The notes: generated by a model from the letters alone, not told the origin. DNA of 64,000 nt from Dryocola sp. LX212 (GCA_041504365.1 CP167917.1:62001-126000), one strand, 5' to 3'. Shown: positions 1-8,994, counted from the first letter of the stretch. Made by a program: numbers and translations.

Positions 1-316
1 ACACAGGGGTGTCGGATTCAAGGTAGATCGCATGCAGGTTCAGGCGCTTTGGCCCCGGGATCAGGCTCAGCGCCTGCTCCAGATCGGCACGCAGTTCCGC
101 CGCGTTGCGAGCCTTACCCGGATAGTTACCGGTGGCCTGGATACCGCCGCTCAGCGTGCCCTCAGGGTTTTCAAATCCGGCAACGTCGTCGCCCTGCCAG
201 CAGTGCATTGAAACCGGCAGGCGGTCGAGCTGATGCAGCGCGGCTTCAACATCTACGCCCACGGCGGCAAAGCGCTGCTTAGCCAGTTCCCAGGCCCGAT
301 CGATAGTGGTGGTCAT
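1..316 (-). CDS. rhaA: L-rhamnose isomerase, N-terminal part (runs off the window)
   Basis: Cytoplasmic enzyme converting L-rhamnose to L-rhamnulose, the first step of rhamnose catabolism. Only about the first 105 codons are present; the gene continues beyond position 1. The reverse-strand translation begins [20 protein letters not shown] and goes on with [10 protein letters not shown] and [15 protein letters not shown], which match the start of enterobacterial RhaA. The ATG at 314-316 overlaps the TGA of rhaB (ATGA), and an AAGGAG sits at the end of rhaB, so translation is probably coupled. Transcribed as part of rhaBA(D) from the promoter between rhaB and rhaS. Confidence 0.95.
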   Translation of the reverse strand, partial: MTTTIDRAWELAKQRFAAVGVDVEAALHQLDRLPVSMHCWQGDDVAGFENPEGTLSGGIQATGNYPGKARNAAELRADLEQALSLIPGPKRLNLHAIYLESDTPV

Positions 317-1785
317 GCGCAAAACTCCTTACAGGTTTGACGGTTGTGCTGAAACTGCGCCACGTAGCGGGCAATTTCGCTGTCTGTTTGAGGGGAAAAG
401 GGGGTGAGTTCGTAGTTGGCGGCGACGACTTTGCGGAAGTCATCGACGTCGGTGATTTCGTCCAGCGCCATCAGCTGACAGCCGACGTTGCCGAGGGTCG
501 AGGCCTCTACCGGCCCGGCGAGCACCGGCACGCCGCAGGCGTCGGCGCAGAGCTGGTTGAGCAGGGCGTTCTGGCTGCCGCCGCCGACGATGTGCAGGCA
601 GCTCACCGGGCGGCCGCGCAGGTCGGCGAGCTCTTTGAGAATTTGCGCGTACAGCAGCGCCAGGCTGTCGAAAATGCAGCGCGCCAGCTCGCTGTCGGTC
701 AGCGGCACCGGCTGGTGGCTTTCCCGGCAGGCAGTCTGGATTTCGTGGCTCATGCTTTCCGGGTTGATGAAGCGGTCATCGTTCGGGTTAATCACGAACT
801 TACATGCCGGGATAAGCTGGGTGCGGGCAATCAGGTCAGATAAATCGGTAATTCCCAGCTCGCGGGTCACGCGCTGGAGCAACCACAGCCCCATGATATT
901 TTTCAACACGCGGTAGCGGCCCTCCGCCCCGCCTTCGTTGGTGATATTGGCGGCCAGCGACTTCGGCGTGGCGTACGGCGTTTTGTTCTCTATCCCCATC
1001 AGCGACCAGGTACCGGACGACAGATAGGCCGCGTCTTTGTCTTTCAGCGGCGCGCCGATGACCGCGCTGGCGGTGTCGTGCGTGGCAACGGAGACAACCG
1101 GGATTTTATTGCCTTCGCGGCAAACCCACTGGCCGATAACGTTGCCGGGATGGGTCGGGGTGCCGAACCATTTTTGCGGAACGCCGGCCCAGGCGAGCAG
1201 GGTTTCATCCCAGCTGTCGCTGTTGATGTTCACCAGCTGGGTGGTGGTGGCGTTGGTGTACTCCCAGTTCAGCGCGCCGGTCAGGCGGTAGCAAAAGTAG
1301 TCGGGGATCAGCAGCGCGTGTTCGACCTTATCGAGCAGCTCCGGCTGCTGTTCGCTCAGGGCGCGCAGCTGGTAAAGGGTATTGAAGGGCAGAAACTGGA
1401 TGCCGGTGCGGCGATAGATCTCTTCGCGGCCTAATTCGCCCAGCGCCCTGTCCATCACGCCGTCGGTGCGGCTGTCGCGGTAAGAGACGGGCAGGCCGAC
1501 GCGGTTGCCGTCGCGGTCAATCAGCACGAAATCCACGCCCCAGGTGTCGATGCCGATGCTGTCGATGCGAATGCCTTCGTCGCAGGCCTTTTGCAGGCCG
1601 ATGCGGATCTCGCTTTCCAGCGCGTCCAGATCCCAGGCGGTGGTTTCCTCTACCTGTTTCAGGCAGTTGCTGAAACGGTGAATTTCTCGCAGGCAGATGT
1701 GGCGGGTGCCGCTTTCGAAGCGGGCCAGCATGACGCGGCCGCTTGAAGCGCCCAGGTCAACCGCAACGCTATGGCGTACAGTCAT
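313..1785 (-). CDS. rhaB: L-rhamnulokinase
   Basis: Phosphorylates L-rhamnulose to L-rhamnulose 1-phosphate in the cytoplasm. The 490 residues match the usual length of RhaB (489 in E. coli). FGGY-family sugar kinase: N-terminal phosphate-binding loop DLGASSGR at residues 10-17, the probable catalytic Asp in THDTAS (about residue 237) and a C-terminal glycine-rich ATP site HIVGGGSQN. An AAGGA lies 8 bases before the ATG. First gene of the rhaBAD operon, divergent from rhaSR, with RhaS and CRP sites upstream. Family and context agree, so the identification is firm. Confidence 0.97.
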   Translation of the reverse strand: MTVRHSVAVDLGASSGRVMLARFESGTRHICLREIHRFSNCLKQVEETTAWDLDALESEIRIGLQKACDEGIRIDSIGIDTWGVDFVLIDRDGNRVGLPVSYRDSRTDGVMDRALGELGREEIYRRTGIQFLPFNTLYQLRALSEQQPELLDKVEHALLIPDYFCYRLTGALNWEYTNATTTQLVNINSDSWDETLLAWAGVPQKWFGTPTHPGNVIGQWVCREGNKIPVVSVATHDTASAVIGAPLKDKDAAYLSSGTWSLMGIENKTPYATPKSLAANITNEGGAEGRYRVLKNIMGLWLLQRVTRELGITDLSDLIARTQLIPACKFVINPNDDRFINPESMSHEIQTACRESHQPVPLTDSELARCIFDSLALLYAQILKELADLRGRPVSCLHIVGGGSQNALLNQLCADACGVPVLAGPVEASTLGNVGCQLMALDEITDVDDFRKVVAANYELTPFSPQTDSEIARYVAQFQHNRQTCKEFCA

Positions 1786-1840
1786 GGTCGGGGGTCCTTA
1801 CAAAAGAATTGCCCCCACTTTAGAAAGGAACGTCCGCGCC

Positions 1841-1893
1841 CACCTTCTCATTACTGACAGCGCGAATGGCCCGCTGGCAAAGATGCAAAGATG
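1841..1893 (-). promoter_or_regulatory. RhaS binding site of the rhaB promoter
   Basis: Read on the minus strand this stretch contains TTCATCTTTGC, then about 16 bases, then CTGTCAGTAATGAGAAGG. It aligns with the two RhaS half-sites of the E. coli rhaBAD promoter as I remember them. It lies about 55-110 bp upstream of the rhaB ATG, as expected for an activator touching the -35 region. Confidence 0.75.
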
Positions 1894-1895
1894 AA

Positions 1896-1911
1896 CGTGA
1901 GTGAGGTCACA
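1896..1911. promoter_or_regulatory. CRP site (rhaB side)
   Basis: CGTGAGTGAGGTCACA fits the CRP consensus TGTGA-N6-TCACA with one mismatch. It lies just upstream of the RhaS site, the arrangement known for rhaBAD in E. coli. Catabolite control of rhaBAD is inferred from this. Confidence 0.75.
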
Positions 1912-1941
1912 GAATCGCGCTTGCACCGGTCTTATGCGGCC

Positions 1942-1957
1942 TGTGACGCTATCCACA
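1942..1957. promoter_or_regulatory. CRP-like site (rhaS side)
   Basis: TGTGACGCTATCCACA fits TGTGA-N6-TCACA with one mismatch (CCACA). It lies 130-147 bp upstream of the rhaS start and may serve the rhaSR promoter together with RhaR. Confidence 0.6.
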
Positions 1958-2088
1958 CTTCCCGATCTTTCCCGTCGTTTCTTAAAAAACGTGCAGCTTT
2001 TAGCGAATTTTGTGTCGAAAATTTAAGGTGCAGATGAGAATGGTTATCTACTATCAGGCATCGGTTAATCAGCATGGTGGGCGTGAGA

Positions 2089-2925
2089 ATGACAATACTG
2101 CATGGCTTTGACTTCTTCCCTTCCGGTGCTGCGTCGGTGGCGATTGAGCCGCGTTTGCCGCAGGCGGCGTTTCCGGAACACCACCACGACTTCTGCGAAA
2201 TTGTGATTGTGGAGCACGGCACCGGGACGCACGTCTTCAACGGCCAGCCCTACACGCTGAGCGGCGGGTCGGTCTGCTTTGTGCGCGATCACGACCGCCA
2301 TCTTTACGAACACACGGAAAACCTCTGCCTGACCAACATTCTTTACCGCGCGCCGGATGCGTTTTGCTTCCTCTCCGGGCTGGATAAGCTGCTGCCGCAG
2401 GAACAGGATGGTATCTATCCGTCCCACTGGCGCGTGAATCAGCCCGTGCTGCAGCAGGTTCGTGGGCTTATCGAACAGTTTGAAAATGTAGGGGAAAGTC
2501 CCGATACGCATGCCGTCGCCAACCGGGAGATCCTCTTTATGCAGCTGCTGGTGCTGCTGCGAAAGGGCAGCATGGCGGAAGGCGCGACAAACTCCGAAGG
2601 CCGACTCAACCAGCTGATGGCGTGGCTGGAAGAGCATTTTGCCGAAGATGTTTGCTGGGAACAGCTCGCCTCACAGTTCACCCTTTCGCTGCGCACGCTG
2701 CATCGCCAGTTGAAGCAGCAAACCGGCATGACGCCGCAGCGCTACCTGAACCGTTTACGCCTGATGAAAGCGCGTCACCTGCTGCGCCATGGGGAAGAGA
2801 GCGTCACGGATATCGCATTCCAGTGCGGCTTCGGCGACAGCAACCATTTCTCGACCCTGTTCAAACGGGAGTTCGCCTGGTCCCCACGCGAAATTCGCCA
2901 GGGACGGGATACTCAACTTCAGTAA
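2089..2925 (+). CDS. rhaS: AraC-family activator of the rhamnose operons RhaS
   Basis: Activates rhaBAD and rhaT when L-rhamnose is bound. With the ATG at 2089 ([13 protein letters not shown]) the protein has 278 residues, the E. coli length; an ATG five codons upstream would add VGVR-type residues absent from the family. The N-terminal cupin domain contains HHHDFCEIV (about residue 33) and the C-terminus has the two HTH motifs typical of AraC, including [13 protein letters not shown] and [15 protein letters not shown]. First gene of rhaSR, 74 bp before rhaR. Confidence 0.96.
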   Translation: MTILHGFDFFPSGAASVAIEPRLPQAAFPEHHHDFCEIVIVEHGTGTHVFNGQPYTLSGGSVCFVRDHDRHLYEHTENLCLTNILYRAPDAFCFLSGLDKLLPQEQDGIYPSHWRVNQPVLQQVRGLIEQFENVGESPDTHAVANREILFMQLLVLLRKGSMAEGATNSEGRLNQLMAWLEEHFAEDVCWEQLASQFTLSLRTLHRQLKQQTGMTPQRYLNRLRLMKARHLLRHGEESVTDIAFQCGFGDSNHFSTLFKREFAWSPREIRQGRDTQLQ

Positions 2926-2999
2926 TCGCGAAGGCAATCACCGTTTTTTGTCCAAAAAAAGCCAATAATTTCTGATTGTTCTGGTTTTGAGGGCGAGCT

Positions 3000-3833
3000 G
3001 TGGCTGGTCATTTAATGCTTAAGAAAGCGGATTTTTTTGCATCCGCCACCCAGCCCGTGGCGGTGGCGGACCGCTATCCGCAAAACGTTTTCGCGGAGCA
3101 TACCCACGATTTTTGCGAGCTGGTGCTGGTGTGGCGCGGCAACGGGCTGCATATCCTCAATGACCGTTCTTATCGCATCACCTGCGGTGACCTGTTTTAT
3201 ATCCGCGCCGAGGACCGCCACAGCTACGAATCGGTCAACGATCTGGTTCTGCATAACATTATCTTCTGCCCAGAACGCCTGAAGCTTAACGTTGACTGGG
3301 GGGATCTGCTACACAGCAACGACGTGCGCTGGCGGCTCAGCAGCCACGGCATGGCCCAGGCCCGGCAGCTTATCGCACAGCTGGAGCATGAAAGCCCGAA
3401 ACCGGATGCGCTGTCCCTTTGCCTGACGGAAAGCTTGTTTTTACAGCTTTGCATCATGCTGCGCAGGCATCGCTATCAGCCGCAGGATGCGACGGGGCTG
3501 GAAAGAGGCGAGACGCTGGATCTGCTGATGGGCGTGCTGGGAAAAAGCCTGGAAACCCCGTTCGATTTACAGCACTTTTGCCAGCAGCAGCAGGTGACGG
3601 AGCGCAATCTGCGGCAGCTTTTTCGCCAGCAAACTGGCATGTCGGTCAGCCAGTATTTGCGTCAGCTACGGATCTGCCAGGCGCAGGATTTACTGCGCCA
3701 CAGCGAGATGCTGATTGGCGATATCGCCACGCGCTGCGGCTTTGAGGACAGTAACTATTTTTCGGTGGTGTTCACCAAAGAGACAGGATTGACGCCACGG
3801 ATGTGGCGCCAGCGATATGCCGCAGCTGTATGA
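3000..3833 (+). CDS. rhaR: AraC-family regulator of rhaSR, RhaR
   Basis: Rhamnose-responsive activator of its own rhaSR operon. The best start is GTG at 3000 ([15 protein letters not shown]): it lines up with E. coli MAHQLKLL and has GAGGG about 7 bases upstream; an in-frame ATG at 3015 would drop five aligned residues. The cupin domain has [11 protein letters not shown] near residue 35 and the C-terminal HTH pair ends with [12 protein letters not shown]. The stop directly abuts the stop of the convergent rhaT, with no terminator visible between them. Confidence 0.94.
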   Translation: MAGHLMLKKADFFASATQPVAVADRYPQNVFAEHTHDFCELVLVWRGNGLHILNDRSYRITCGDLFYIRAEDRHSYESVNDLVLHNIIFCPERLKLNVDWGDLLHSNDVRWRLSSHGMAQARQLIAQLEHESPKPDALSLCLTESLFLQLCIMLRRHRYQPQDATGLERGETLDLLMGVLGKSLETPFDLQHFCQQQQVTERNLRQLFRQQTGMSVSQYLRQLRICQAQDLLRHSEMLIGDIATRCGFEDSNYFSVVFTKETGLTPRMWRQRYAAAV

Positions 3834-4868
3834 TCAGTTTGCCATGCCCAGGCCAACGATGTTGGCGGCGAGGATAATCACTACGCAGCCTACGCTCAGC
3901 ACGCCAACCGGACGGCGGCCAGCGGATTTCCACTCTTTCATAATCAGACCAACCAGCCCGCCGCACAGCACGTAGAAGCTCATGTGTAGCATCCAGCTCA
4001 TATAGTCATACTGCGCCGGGATTTTGGCGTGTCCCCAGGCGTAGAAAAAGAACTGCAGGTACCACATCAGCCCACCGAGGGCGGCAAACAGCACGTTGGC
4101 GATAATCAGCGGTTTGGCGACAGAGAAGTCGGCTTTTATCGACAGATGTTTCATTTTTGCCAGACGTATGAAGCAGAAGCCCAGGTTGATAACCGCTCCG
4201 CCACCCATAATTACCACATAACTCGGCAGCGCAACGTAAAGCGGGTCAACGCCCAGCGCGGCGGCGGCTTCATGCATCGGTTTTGCGGCGTCCATCGCAA
4301 AGGACATGCCCGCGGAGAAAATGCCGCACATGACGGCCAGCACCAGCCCTTTTTTGAGGTTAAATTCTTCGGCTCTAATACCCATCTGGCGCTCTTTTAG
4401 CTGGCCTGCGCGGGTAACAATCGCCACGCCGATAACCGCAACCAGCACGCCCAGCAGCGTCATACGTCCACCCGGTGTGCCAATCAGCACGTCGAATTTT
4501 CCGGCAATAATTGGCGTCATCAGGGTACCGACGATAAGCGTAATGCCAATTGCAATGCCAATGCCCATTGACATCCCCAGGTAGCGCATCGTCAGACCGT
4601 AATTGATATTGCCAATGCCCCACATTGCACCAAACAGGAACACCGGCAACAGTGTAGAAGCCCCGAAGGCGCCATAGTAAGACCAGAAGTCCGGCAGCAG
4701 GGTTGCGCTGACGGCCCAGGGTAAAACAATCCACGATACGAAGCCGCCCACCGCCCACATGGTCTCCCATGACCAGCGCTGTACTTTTTTGAAAGGAGCA
4801 TAAAAGCAGGCCGCGCTTGCCGCGCCGACCAGATGCCAAAGTATCCCCATTGCGATCGCGTTACTCAT
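3834..4868 (-). CDS. rhaT: L-rhamnose-proton symporter
   Basis: Inner-membrane carrier importing L-rhamnose with protons. 344 residues, the family length, with about ten hydrophobic segments and characteristic RhaT stretches such as [19 protein letters not shown] and [14 protein letters not shown]. It lies convergent to rhaSR as in E. coli. The leader at 4869-5060 probably carries its RhaS-dependent promoter. Confidence 0.96.
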   Translation of the reverse strand: MSNAIAMGILWHLVGAASAACFYAPFKKVQRWSWETMWAVGGFVSWIVLPWAVSATLLPDFWSYYGAFGASTLLPVFLFGAMWGIGNINYGLTMRYLGMSMGIGIAIGITLIVGTLMTPIIAGKFDVLIGTPGGRMTLLGVLVAVIGVAIVTRAGQLKERQMGIRAEEFNLKKGLVLAVMCGIFSAGMSFAMDAAKPMHEAAAALGVDPLYVALPSYVVIMGGGAVINLGFCFIRLAKMKHLSIKADFSVAKPLIIANVLFAALGGLMWYLQFFFYAWGHAKIPAQYDYMSWMLHMSFYVLCGGLVGLIMKEWKSAGRRPVGVLSVGCVVIILAANIVGLGMAN

Positions 4869-5125
4869 TATTATCCCTCTGTTTTAACTGGAAAACGCAG
4901 GGGCTACCGCTTGCTACCCCAGTGGCATTCAGTCTAAAGAGTGAGCGCCAGGCTAACCTTCTAAAGGCTGCCGTACAGGGAGCAAACCTGGCAAAATTCA
5001 GGGGGTGAGGGGAATGAGGATCACAGTTTTTAGGGACAGAGGAAGCGATGAAAGCTATCACCCTGACAACCCTCTGTTTTTCCCATCATAATGATAAGTT
5101 ATAACCTTATTAAAACTACGGCATT

Positions 5126-5144
5126 GATAAACATTTTCAATATC
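5126..5144. promoter_or_regulatory. Fur box of sodA
   Basis: GATAAACATTTTCAATATC matches the E. coli sodA iron box almost base for base and resembles the Fur consensus GATAATGATAATCATTATC. It lies just upstream of the TATAAT at 5156-5161, so Fur with iron would block the promoter. SoxS, ArcA and FNR control is known in E. coli, but I cannot place those sites here. Confidence 0.75.
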
Positions 5145-5155
5145 ATTTAATTAAC

Positions 5156-5161
5156 TATAAT
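5156..5161 (+). promoter_or_regulatory. sodA -10 element
   Basis: A perfect TATAAT about 65 bp before the sodA ATG. The -35 region is poor (TTTTCA at 5134-5139, 16-bp spacer), as expected for an activator-assisted promoter. The surrounding bases TTAACTATAATGAACCAACT are conserved with E. coli. Confidence 0.65.
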
Positions 5162-5225
5162 GAACCAACTGATTACGCGGCGTTAACAGCATCTGCGCCG
5201 CCAAACACTAGTGGAGAAGATGAAC

Positions 5226-5846
5226 ATGAGTTATACACTGCCATCCCTGCCTTACGCTTACGACGCCCTGGAACCACACTTCGACAAAGAAACGATGGAA
5301 ATCCATCACAGCAAACACCACCAGGCGTACGTGAACAACGCTAACGCAGCGCTGGAGTCCCTGCCAGAATTCGCAAGCCTGCCGGTTGAAGAGCTGATCG
5401 CTAAGCTGGACCAGCTGCCTGCCGACAAGAAAACCCCGCTGCGCAACAACGCGGGTGGCCACGCTAACCACAGCTTCTTCTGGAAAGGCCTGAAAACCGG
5501 TACCACCCTGCAGGGCGACCTGAAAGCGGCAATCGAGCGCGATTTCGGCAGCGTAGACAAATTCAAAGAAGAGTTTGAAAAAGCGGCTGCAACCCGTTTC
5601 GGTTCCGGCTGGGCGTGGCTGGTACTGAAAGGTGACAAGCTGGCCGTGGTGTCTACCGCAAACCAGGATAGCCCGCTGATGGGCGAAGCTGTTTCCGGCG
5701 CATCCGGCTTCCCAATCGTGGGCCTGGATGTGTGGGAACACGCTTACTACCTGAAGTATCAGAACAAACGTCCTGACTACATCAAAGCGTTCTGGAACGT
5801 GGTGAACTGGGACGAAGCAGCAGCGCGTTTCGCAGCTAAAAAATAG
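5226..5846 (+). CDS. sodA: Manganese superoxide dismutase
   Basis: Cytoplasmic enzyme that dismutes superoxide to H2O2 and O2. Starting at ATG 5226 ([17 protein letters not shown]) it has 206 residues, identical to E. coli; a GGAG lies 9 bases upstream, and the longer frame from GTG 5211 is not a conserved start. The Mn ligands are all in place: His27, His82 (HANHS), Asp168 and His172 (DVWEHAYY). Single-gene unit with its own terminator and iron-box promoter. Confidence 0.98.
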   Translation: MSYTLPSLPYAYDALEPHFDKETMEIHHSKHHQAYVNNANAALESLPEFASLPVEELIAKLDQLPADKKTPLRNNAGGHANHSFFWKGLKTGTTLQGDLKAAIERDFGSVDKFKEEFEKAAATRFGSGWAWLVLKGDKLAVVSTANQDSPLMGEAVSGASGFPIVGLDVWEHAYYLKYQNKRPDYIKAFWNVVNWDEAAARFAAKK

Positions 5847-5864
5847 GCGGCAGTAAACCTGCAC

Positions 5865-5896
5865 AAAAAAGCGAGCCTGAAGGCTCGCTTTTTTTA
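5865..5896 (+). terminator. sodA rho-independent terminator
   Basis: The stem GCGAGCCT/AGGCTCGC (5871-5878 and 5881-5888) has a two-base GA gap and is flanked by A6 and T7. It follows sodA by about 20 bp. Confidence 0.92.
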
Positions 5897-5916
5897 TGTC
5901 TGTGGTAGTTTTGAAG

Positions 5917-5983
5917 GGTGGGTAAGCGTCAGCATCATCCACCGTTAACACTTGTTGTGACGGATGACGCTGCGGCTTATCTG
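5917..5983. repeat. REP/BIME pair between sodA and yiiM
   Basis: Two REP-type palindromes in opposite orientation: GGTGGGTAAGCGTCAGCATC with its closing CATCCACC at 5917-5943, and GGATGACGCTGCGGCTTATC at 5962-5981. Related units recur throughout the window. Confidence 0.7.
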
Positions 5984-6028
5984 ATCAACGAGCTGCTATG
6001 ACCGCTATCGGCAATCAAGGAGGAGCAG

Positions 6029-6703
6029 ATGCACTATCCGCTACAAGTTTATATCGGCAAAATTCGTGAATATGAAGGCAGCAGACCGAGCGCTATTGGC
6101 AAATATCAGGTCGATGGCGAGTTAAAACTGACCGAAATGGGGCTGGAGGGCGATCAGCAGGCTGAAAAAGTCATTCACGGCGGCCCTGACCGCGCGCTGT
6201 GCCATTATCCCCGCGAGCATTATACCCACTGGGCGCAGGCGTTCCCCGAGCAGGCCGAGCTGTTTACGGCACCGGCATTTGGCGAAAACTTCTCAACCCT
6301 TGGAATGACGGAGCAGGACGTTTTTATCGGGGATATTTACCGCTGGGGAGACGCGCTGATTCAGGTGACGCAGCCACGCTCGCCCTGCTTTAAGCTGAAT
6401 TATCATTTTGGCGTCGGCGATATGGCATCGCGGATGCAGGCTTCAGGTCATTGCGGCTGGCTGTATCGGGTGGTGATGGCAGGCGGGACATCCACTGACT
6501 CTCCGCTTGAGTTGGTTTCCCGCGTAAGCGAAGTGAGCGTTGCCGAGGCCATTGCTATCGCCTGGCACATGCCTTTTGATGACGAACAGTTTCATCGTCT
6601 GCTGTCGGCGGCCGGGCTTTCCACAAGCTGGACGCGCACCATGCAGAAGCGGCGTATTTCAGGCAAGATTGAGGATAACTCGCGGCGGTTGGTGGGCAAA
6701 TAA
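6029..6703 (+). CDS. yiiM: MOSC-domain protein YiiM (6-hydroxyaminopurine reductase type)
   Basis: 224-residue homologue of E. coli YiiM, a molybdenum-cofactor (MOSC) protein that detoxifies N-hydroxylated bases. The conserved core GLEGDQQAEKVIHGGPDRAL (about residues 43-62) is followed by SPCFKLNYHFG, where the MOSC cysteine sits, and by the C-terminal three-alpha-helix part RLLSAAGLSTSWTRTMQKRR. Strong AAGGAGGAG before the ATG. In E. coli yiiM is also near sodA, but kdgT, normally between them, is missing here. Confidence 0.93.
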   Translation: MHYPLQVYIGKIREYEGSRPSAIGKYQVDGELKLTEMGLEGDQQAEKVIHGGPDRALCHYPREHYTHWAQAFPEQAELFTAPAFGENFSTLGMTEQDVFIGDIYRWGDALIQVTQPRSPCFKLNYHFGVGDMASRMQASGHCGWLYRVVMAGGTSTDSPLELVSRVSEVSVAEAIAIAWHMPFDDEQFHRLLSAAGLSTSWTRTMQKRRISGKIEDNSRRLVGK

Positions 6704-6734
6704 CGGATTTGCAAATCCAGACGACAGAAACGAA

Positions 6735-6766
6735 AAAACCCGCCAGAAGGCGGGTTTTAGAATTTT
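6735..6766. terminator. Bidirectional terminator between yiiM and cspA
   Basis: Inverted repeat AAAACCCGCC/GGCGGGTTTT (6735-6744 and 6749-6758) with an AGAA loop. The A-rich left and T-rich right flanks let it serve both convergent genes. Confidence 0.9.
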
Positions 6767-6783
6767 TATTGCTTAAGTAGCAA

Positions 6784-6996
6784 TTACAGGCTGGTTACGT
6801 TACCAGCTGCTGGACCTTTAGCACCACTTTCGATGGTGAAAGATACTTTCTGGCCTTCGTCCAGGGACTTGTAGCCATCGTTCTGGATAGCAGAGAAGTG
6901 TACGAACACATCTTTAGAGCCATCGTCAGGAGTGATGAAGCCGAAGCCTTTGTCAGAGTTGAACCACTTAACCAGACCAGTCATTTTAGCAGACAT
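6784..6996 (-). CDS. cspA: Major cold-shock protein CspA
   Basis: 70-residue single OB-fold (cold-shock domain) protein acting as an RNA chaperone. RNP1 KGFGFI and RNP2 VFVHF are present, and the sequence differs from E. coli CspA at only a few positions (Ala3, Leu8 and Ser14 here). Start ATG 6996 is preceded by AAAGGTAAT. The long leader upstream also matches cspA rather than cspB/cspG. In E. coli cspA is next to yiaG; here toxin-antitoxin genes, yiaF and a transporter separate them. Confidence 0.95.
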   Translation of the reverse strand: MSAKMTGLVKWFNSDKGFGFITPDDGSKDVFVHFSAIQNDGYKSLDEGQKVSFTIESGAKGPAAGNVTSL

Positions 6997-7143
6997 TGAT
7001 ATTACCTTTTAAATAGAGTTTGCCTTACGGCGTATTGGTATGCTTTACAGATTTTTGAAGCGGTAAGGAGAAACTCACTTTGAAAGGTATCTACGATAAC
7101 TTCTGGAGGACTGCTTTGCTTGAAAGGTCTGTACGTCAAACCG
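6997..7143 (-). ncRNA. cspA 5' untranslated leader (cold-sensing RNA)
   Basis: On the minus strand about 147 bases precede the cspA ATG and keep the landmarks of the E. coli leader: cold box CGGTTTGACGTACAGACC at 7126-7143, GAAGTTATCGTAGATACC, CGCTTCAAAAATCTGTAAAG and the AAAGGTAATA at the ribosome site. In E. coli this leader refolds at low temperature to expose the start site. The transcription start probably lies at or just upstream of the cold box; the exact base is inferred. Confidence 0.85.
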
Positions 7144-7242
7144 ATGAAGGCATTAACGCACATTTAACCAGTCACTGACAAGTACTATTTTAGCCATCCA
7201 CAGGGCTGAAGGGCGGAAGGGCTAAGCGGGGTTGATTTTGCC

Positions 7243-7599
7243 TTAGTAAATCACGTTATGGCGATACAAAGCAGATTCGAAATCTTCTTTCATACTCGCA
7301 TAAAGTAATATACTGATTTTATTGGGTTTGCTGTGATGATAAAAGCATCGGTATTCTTTATCTACGTCCAGCCATTCGCGAATTCGAATGCCTTTATCTG
7401 CCAGAAAACCGTTAAATCTGTACCGCTGTGGATCGTCCGAAATTGCAGAGATTGAACGACTGAGAAGGGAATCGATAAAAATCGCAGCGGCGTCAGGGCC
7501 AATAAACTGTGATTTAAAGAATTCGATGTCCTGCAGGCTTTTGAACGCCGTGTCCGTTAGCGTAATGGCATGATCCTTCACGTCATTTTCTCCTTTCAC
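7243..7599 (-). CDS. ParE/RelE-superfamily toxin of a type II toxin-antitoxin pair
   Basis: 118-residue protein with the ParE-like layout: an N-terminal helical part (LTDTAFKSLQDIEFFKSQF), a middle SISDDPQRYRF segment and C-terminal strands with GIRIREWL, YRCFYHH and ISILLYASMKEDF. The start overlaps the end of the upstream antitoxin gene by four bases (ATGA), typical of a coupled pair. The gene is more AT-rich than its neighbours, hinting at acquisition. The target (gyrase or ribosome-bound mRNA) cannot be told from the sequence. Pair and superfamily are fairly sure, the exact family is not. Confidence 0.72.
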   Translation of the reverse strand: MKGENDVKDHAITLTDTAFKSLQDIEFFKSQFIGPDAAAIFIDSLLSRSISAISDDPQRYRFNGFLADKGIRIREWLDVDKEYRCFYHHSKPNKISILLYASMKEDFESALYRHNVIY

Positions 7600-7865
7600 T
7601 TTCTGGCAGCGCGAAGCCGCTGTAAAGCCTCTTCAGGGGACATAGTCTTGCCTTCTTCCGCTTCCTGCTTAGCTTTCATAATGAGTTTCAGCAAAGCGTT
7701 ATTCTGGCGTTCACGCGACCGCTCGGCTTCCTCAACCTGGCGCTCCCGGGCTGTCTGAACGAACAGCTCCGCGACACCATTTTTGGTGACATAAACGCCG
7801 CCCTCAAAAAGTTCAGGGTTGCCTAATCCTTCCCGAGCCGCTTTTTGCGACATGGTGTTTGACAT
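7596..7865 (-). CDS. Antitoxin partner of the ParE-like toxin
   Basis: 89-residue, highly charged protein immediately upstream of the toxin and overlapping it by four bases. The N-terminal part (NPELFEGGVYVTKNGVAELFV) resembles the beta-strand DNA-binding portion of Phd/YefM-type antitoxins. It is followed by a long charged helix (QTARERQVEEAERSRERQNN) and a C-terminal EEALQRLRAARK that would wrap the toxin. A second ATG at codon 5 is a possible start; no strong ribosome site separates the two. The antitoxin probably represses its own promoter in 7866-8013, but no operator was identified. Confidence 0.68.
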   Translation of the reverse strand: MSNTMSQKAAREGLGNPELFEGGVYVTKNGVAELFVQTARERQVEEAERSRERQNNALLKLIMKAKQEAEEGKTMSPEEALQRLRAARK

Positions 7866-7987
7866 GATGGCCGTCTCATTAATGCGTGGTACTGGAGAGT
7901 TTATGAACAGCAGGAGGGGGTGTCAAATTTAGGGCAAATTTATACACGTAGAAAGATGAGGGGGTTCTAATGTCGAGAAAGATAACA

Positions 7988-8005
7988 CCCCGCCCGAAGG
8001 CGGGG
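7988..8005 (-). terminator. yiaF terminator hairpin
   Basis: On the minus strand CCCCGCC-TTCG-GGCGGGG forms a 7-bp stem with a stable TTCG loop, followed by TGTTATCTTTCTC. It lies 8 bp after the yiaF stop. The U tract is weak but the hairpin is strong. Confidence 0.75.
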
Positions 8006-8013
8006 AAATTACA

Positions 8014-8724
8014 TCACTGCATGCTGTTTTGCGCGCTTGAATAAGCCTGCATAAATGCCTGATGCTGAGACGCCAACGGGCCGATCAGCGAGTTGTACTG
8101 GCTAGCCTGCTGGGAGGTTGGGAACTGGATGCCACCGGAGGTGAAGCCAACCTGAGTGCCCTGCTGCTGAATGAAATCACCGACCTGAACCAGCTGCTGG
8201 GTAAAGGTCTGGGCTGCCGGGATCAGCGGAGCCATGGCGTTTGCCGGTGTGGTGACAATCTTTTGATAAAGCTGGTCATAAACGCTTTTCAGTTCATCAG
8301 GTTGTTTCAGCGCCGAGTGAGCACCATCCGCCTGCATTTTCGCGTTCTGCACCTGCTGACCGAGCACGTTCAGGGAACCGTTAGCCTGGCGCAGTGCGTC
8401 ACGCTGGGTCATGTAGTCCTGCGGCACGCGAATGCTGTTCACGCTGTCAACGACCGGCTTCATGCCCTCGTCCATTGCCTGGCTAATCTGCTGTGAGAAG
8501 CCGTACAGAATGGCGTAGTCAGAGACCAGTGGACCAAACTGTTTTTTCTGATCGGCAGTCAGCGTCGGCAGGCGTTCACCGCTGCGCATGGCCGTATTCT
8601 GCAGAAAATCAATAAATGCCTTACGCTGATCGCCTCCTTTATCAAAGCAACCGCTGAGGCTGAACACCATCACTAACGCCGCGAACGACGCAATCCAGCG
8701 AGAGCAGGATTTACCTGTCGCCAT
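8014..8724 (-). CDS. yiaF: DUF3053 lipoprotein YiaF
   Basis: 236-residue homologue of E. coli YiaF. The N-terminal hydrophobic segment ends in the lipobox LSGC (Cys at about residue 27), predicting a lipoprotein. The rest is helical, with conserved blocks DQRKAFIDFLQNT, RLPTLTADQKKQFGPLVSDYA and IQFPTSQQASQYN. The function is unknown in the family. Monocistronic, with a terminator right behind it. The E. coli order yiaF-yiaG is kept but a transporter gene has been inserted between them. Confidence 0.9.
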   Translation of the reverse strand: MATGKSCSRWIASFAALVMVFSLSGCFDKGGDQRKAFIDFLQNTAMRSGERLPTLTADQKKQFGPLVSDYAILYGFSQQISQAMDEGMKPVVDSVNSIRVPQDYMTQRDALRQANGSLNVLGQQVQNAKMQADGAHSALKQPDELKSVYDQLYQKIVTTPANAMAPLIPAAQTFTQQLVQVGDFIQQQGTQVGFTSGGIQFPTSQQASQYNSLIGPLASQHQAFMQAYSSAQNSMQ

Positions 8725-8994
8725 ATTTCTACTCCTTCACCCAAACAATACAAATGCGCAATTGCGTACCCGATAATGGTGCTAAGGATAGTCCATGCCG
8801 TGTCCGCAAGATACCCTTTCACAACAATCTCTTCAGACATAATCTCTGCTTACAATGAGAAATTCCTAATATATATGTTGCTCAGTTGTTAACCGCCTCA
8901 CAAATTCCACGCACGCCCGTCATCGGACGATTCATCACAGCCTATTAATATTTAAGAGTTAATTTTAATCAGTGACTTAGCGGGTAGGTATGCC

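Larger units (their letters stand above)
1786..2088. promoter_or_regulatory. rhaB-rhaS divergent control region
   Basis: The 303-bp gap between rhaB and rhaS holds the promoters of both operons. Nearest rhaB, 1841-1893 strongly resembles the E. coli RhaS site upstream of rhaB; reading towards rhaB, the blocks TTCATCTTTGC and CTGTCAGTAATGAGAAGG are conserved. Two CRP-like palindromes follow and are listed separately. The stretch 1958-2010, including CGATCTTTCCCG, lies where RhaR binds in E. coli, but I cannot define the RhaR half-sites with certainty. The layout suggests the same cascade as E. coli: RhaR activates rhaSR, and RhaS then activates rhaBAD. Confidence 0.8.
4869..5225. promoter_or_regulatory. 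rhaT-sodA divergent intergenic region
   Basis: The rhaT half (4869-5060) contains, on the minus strand, TTTTGCCAGGTTTGC followed by CTGTACGGC and AGAAGG, loosely similar to RhaS half-sites, and a half CRP site GATCACA near 5027-5033; both are weak. The sodA half (5090-5225) is very similar to E. coli sodA, with a Fur box and a TATAAT -10. No gene is seen here. Confidence 0.6.

Noticed and set aside
5100-5110. A second Fur box near ATAATGATAAGTTATAACC
   Set aside because: Only one half resembles the consensus, and the sequence lies farther from the promoter than the clear box at 5126-5144.
5208-5951. 247-codon open frame opposite sodA
   Set aside because: Fully antisense to sodA and running through its terminator; no protein similarity seen.
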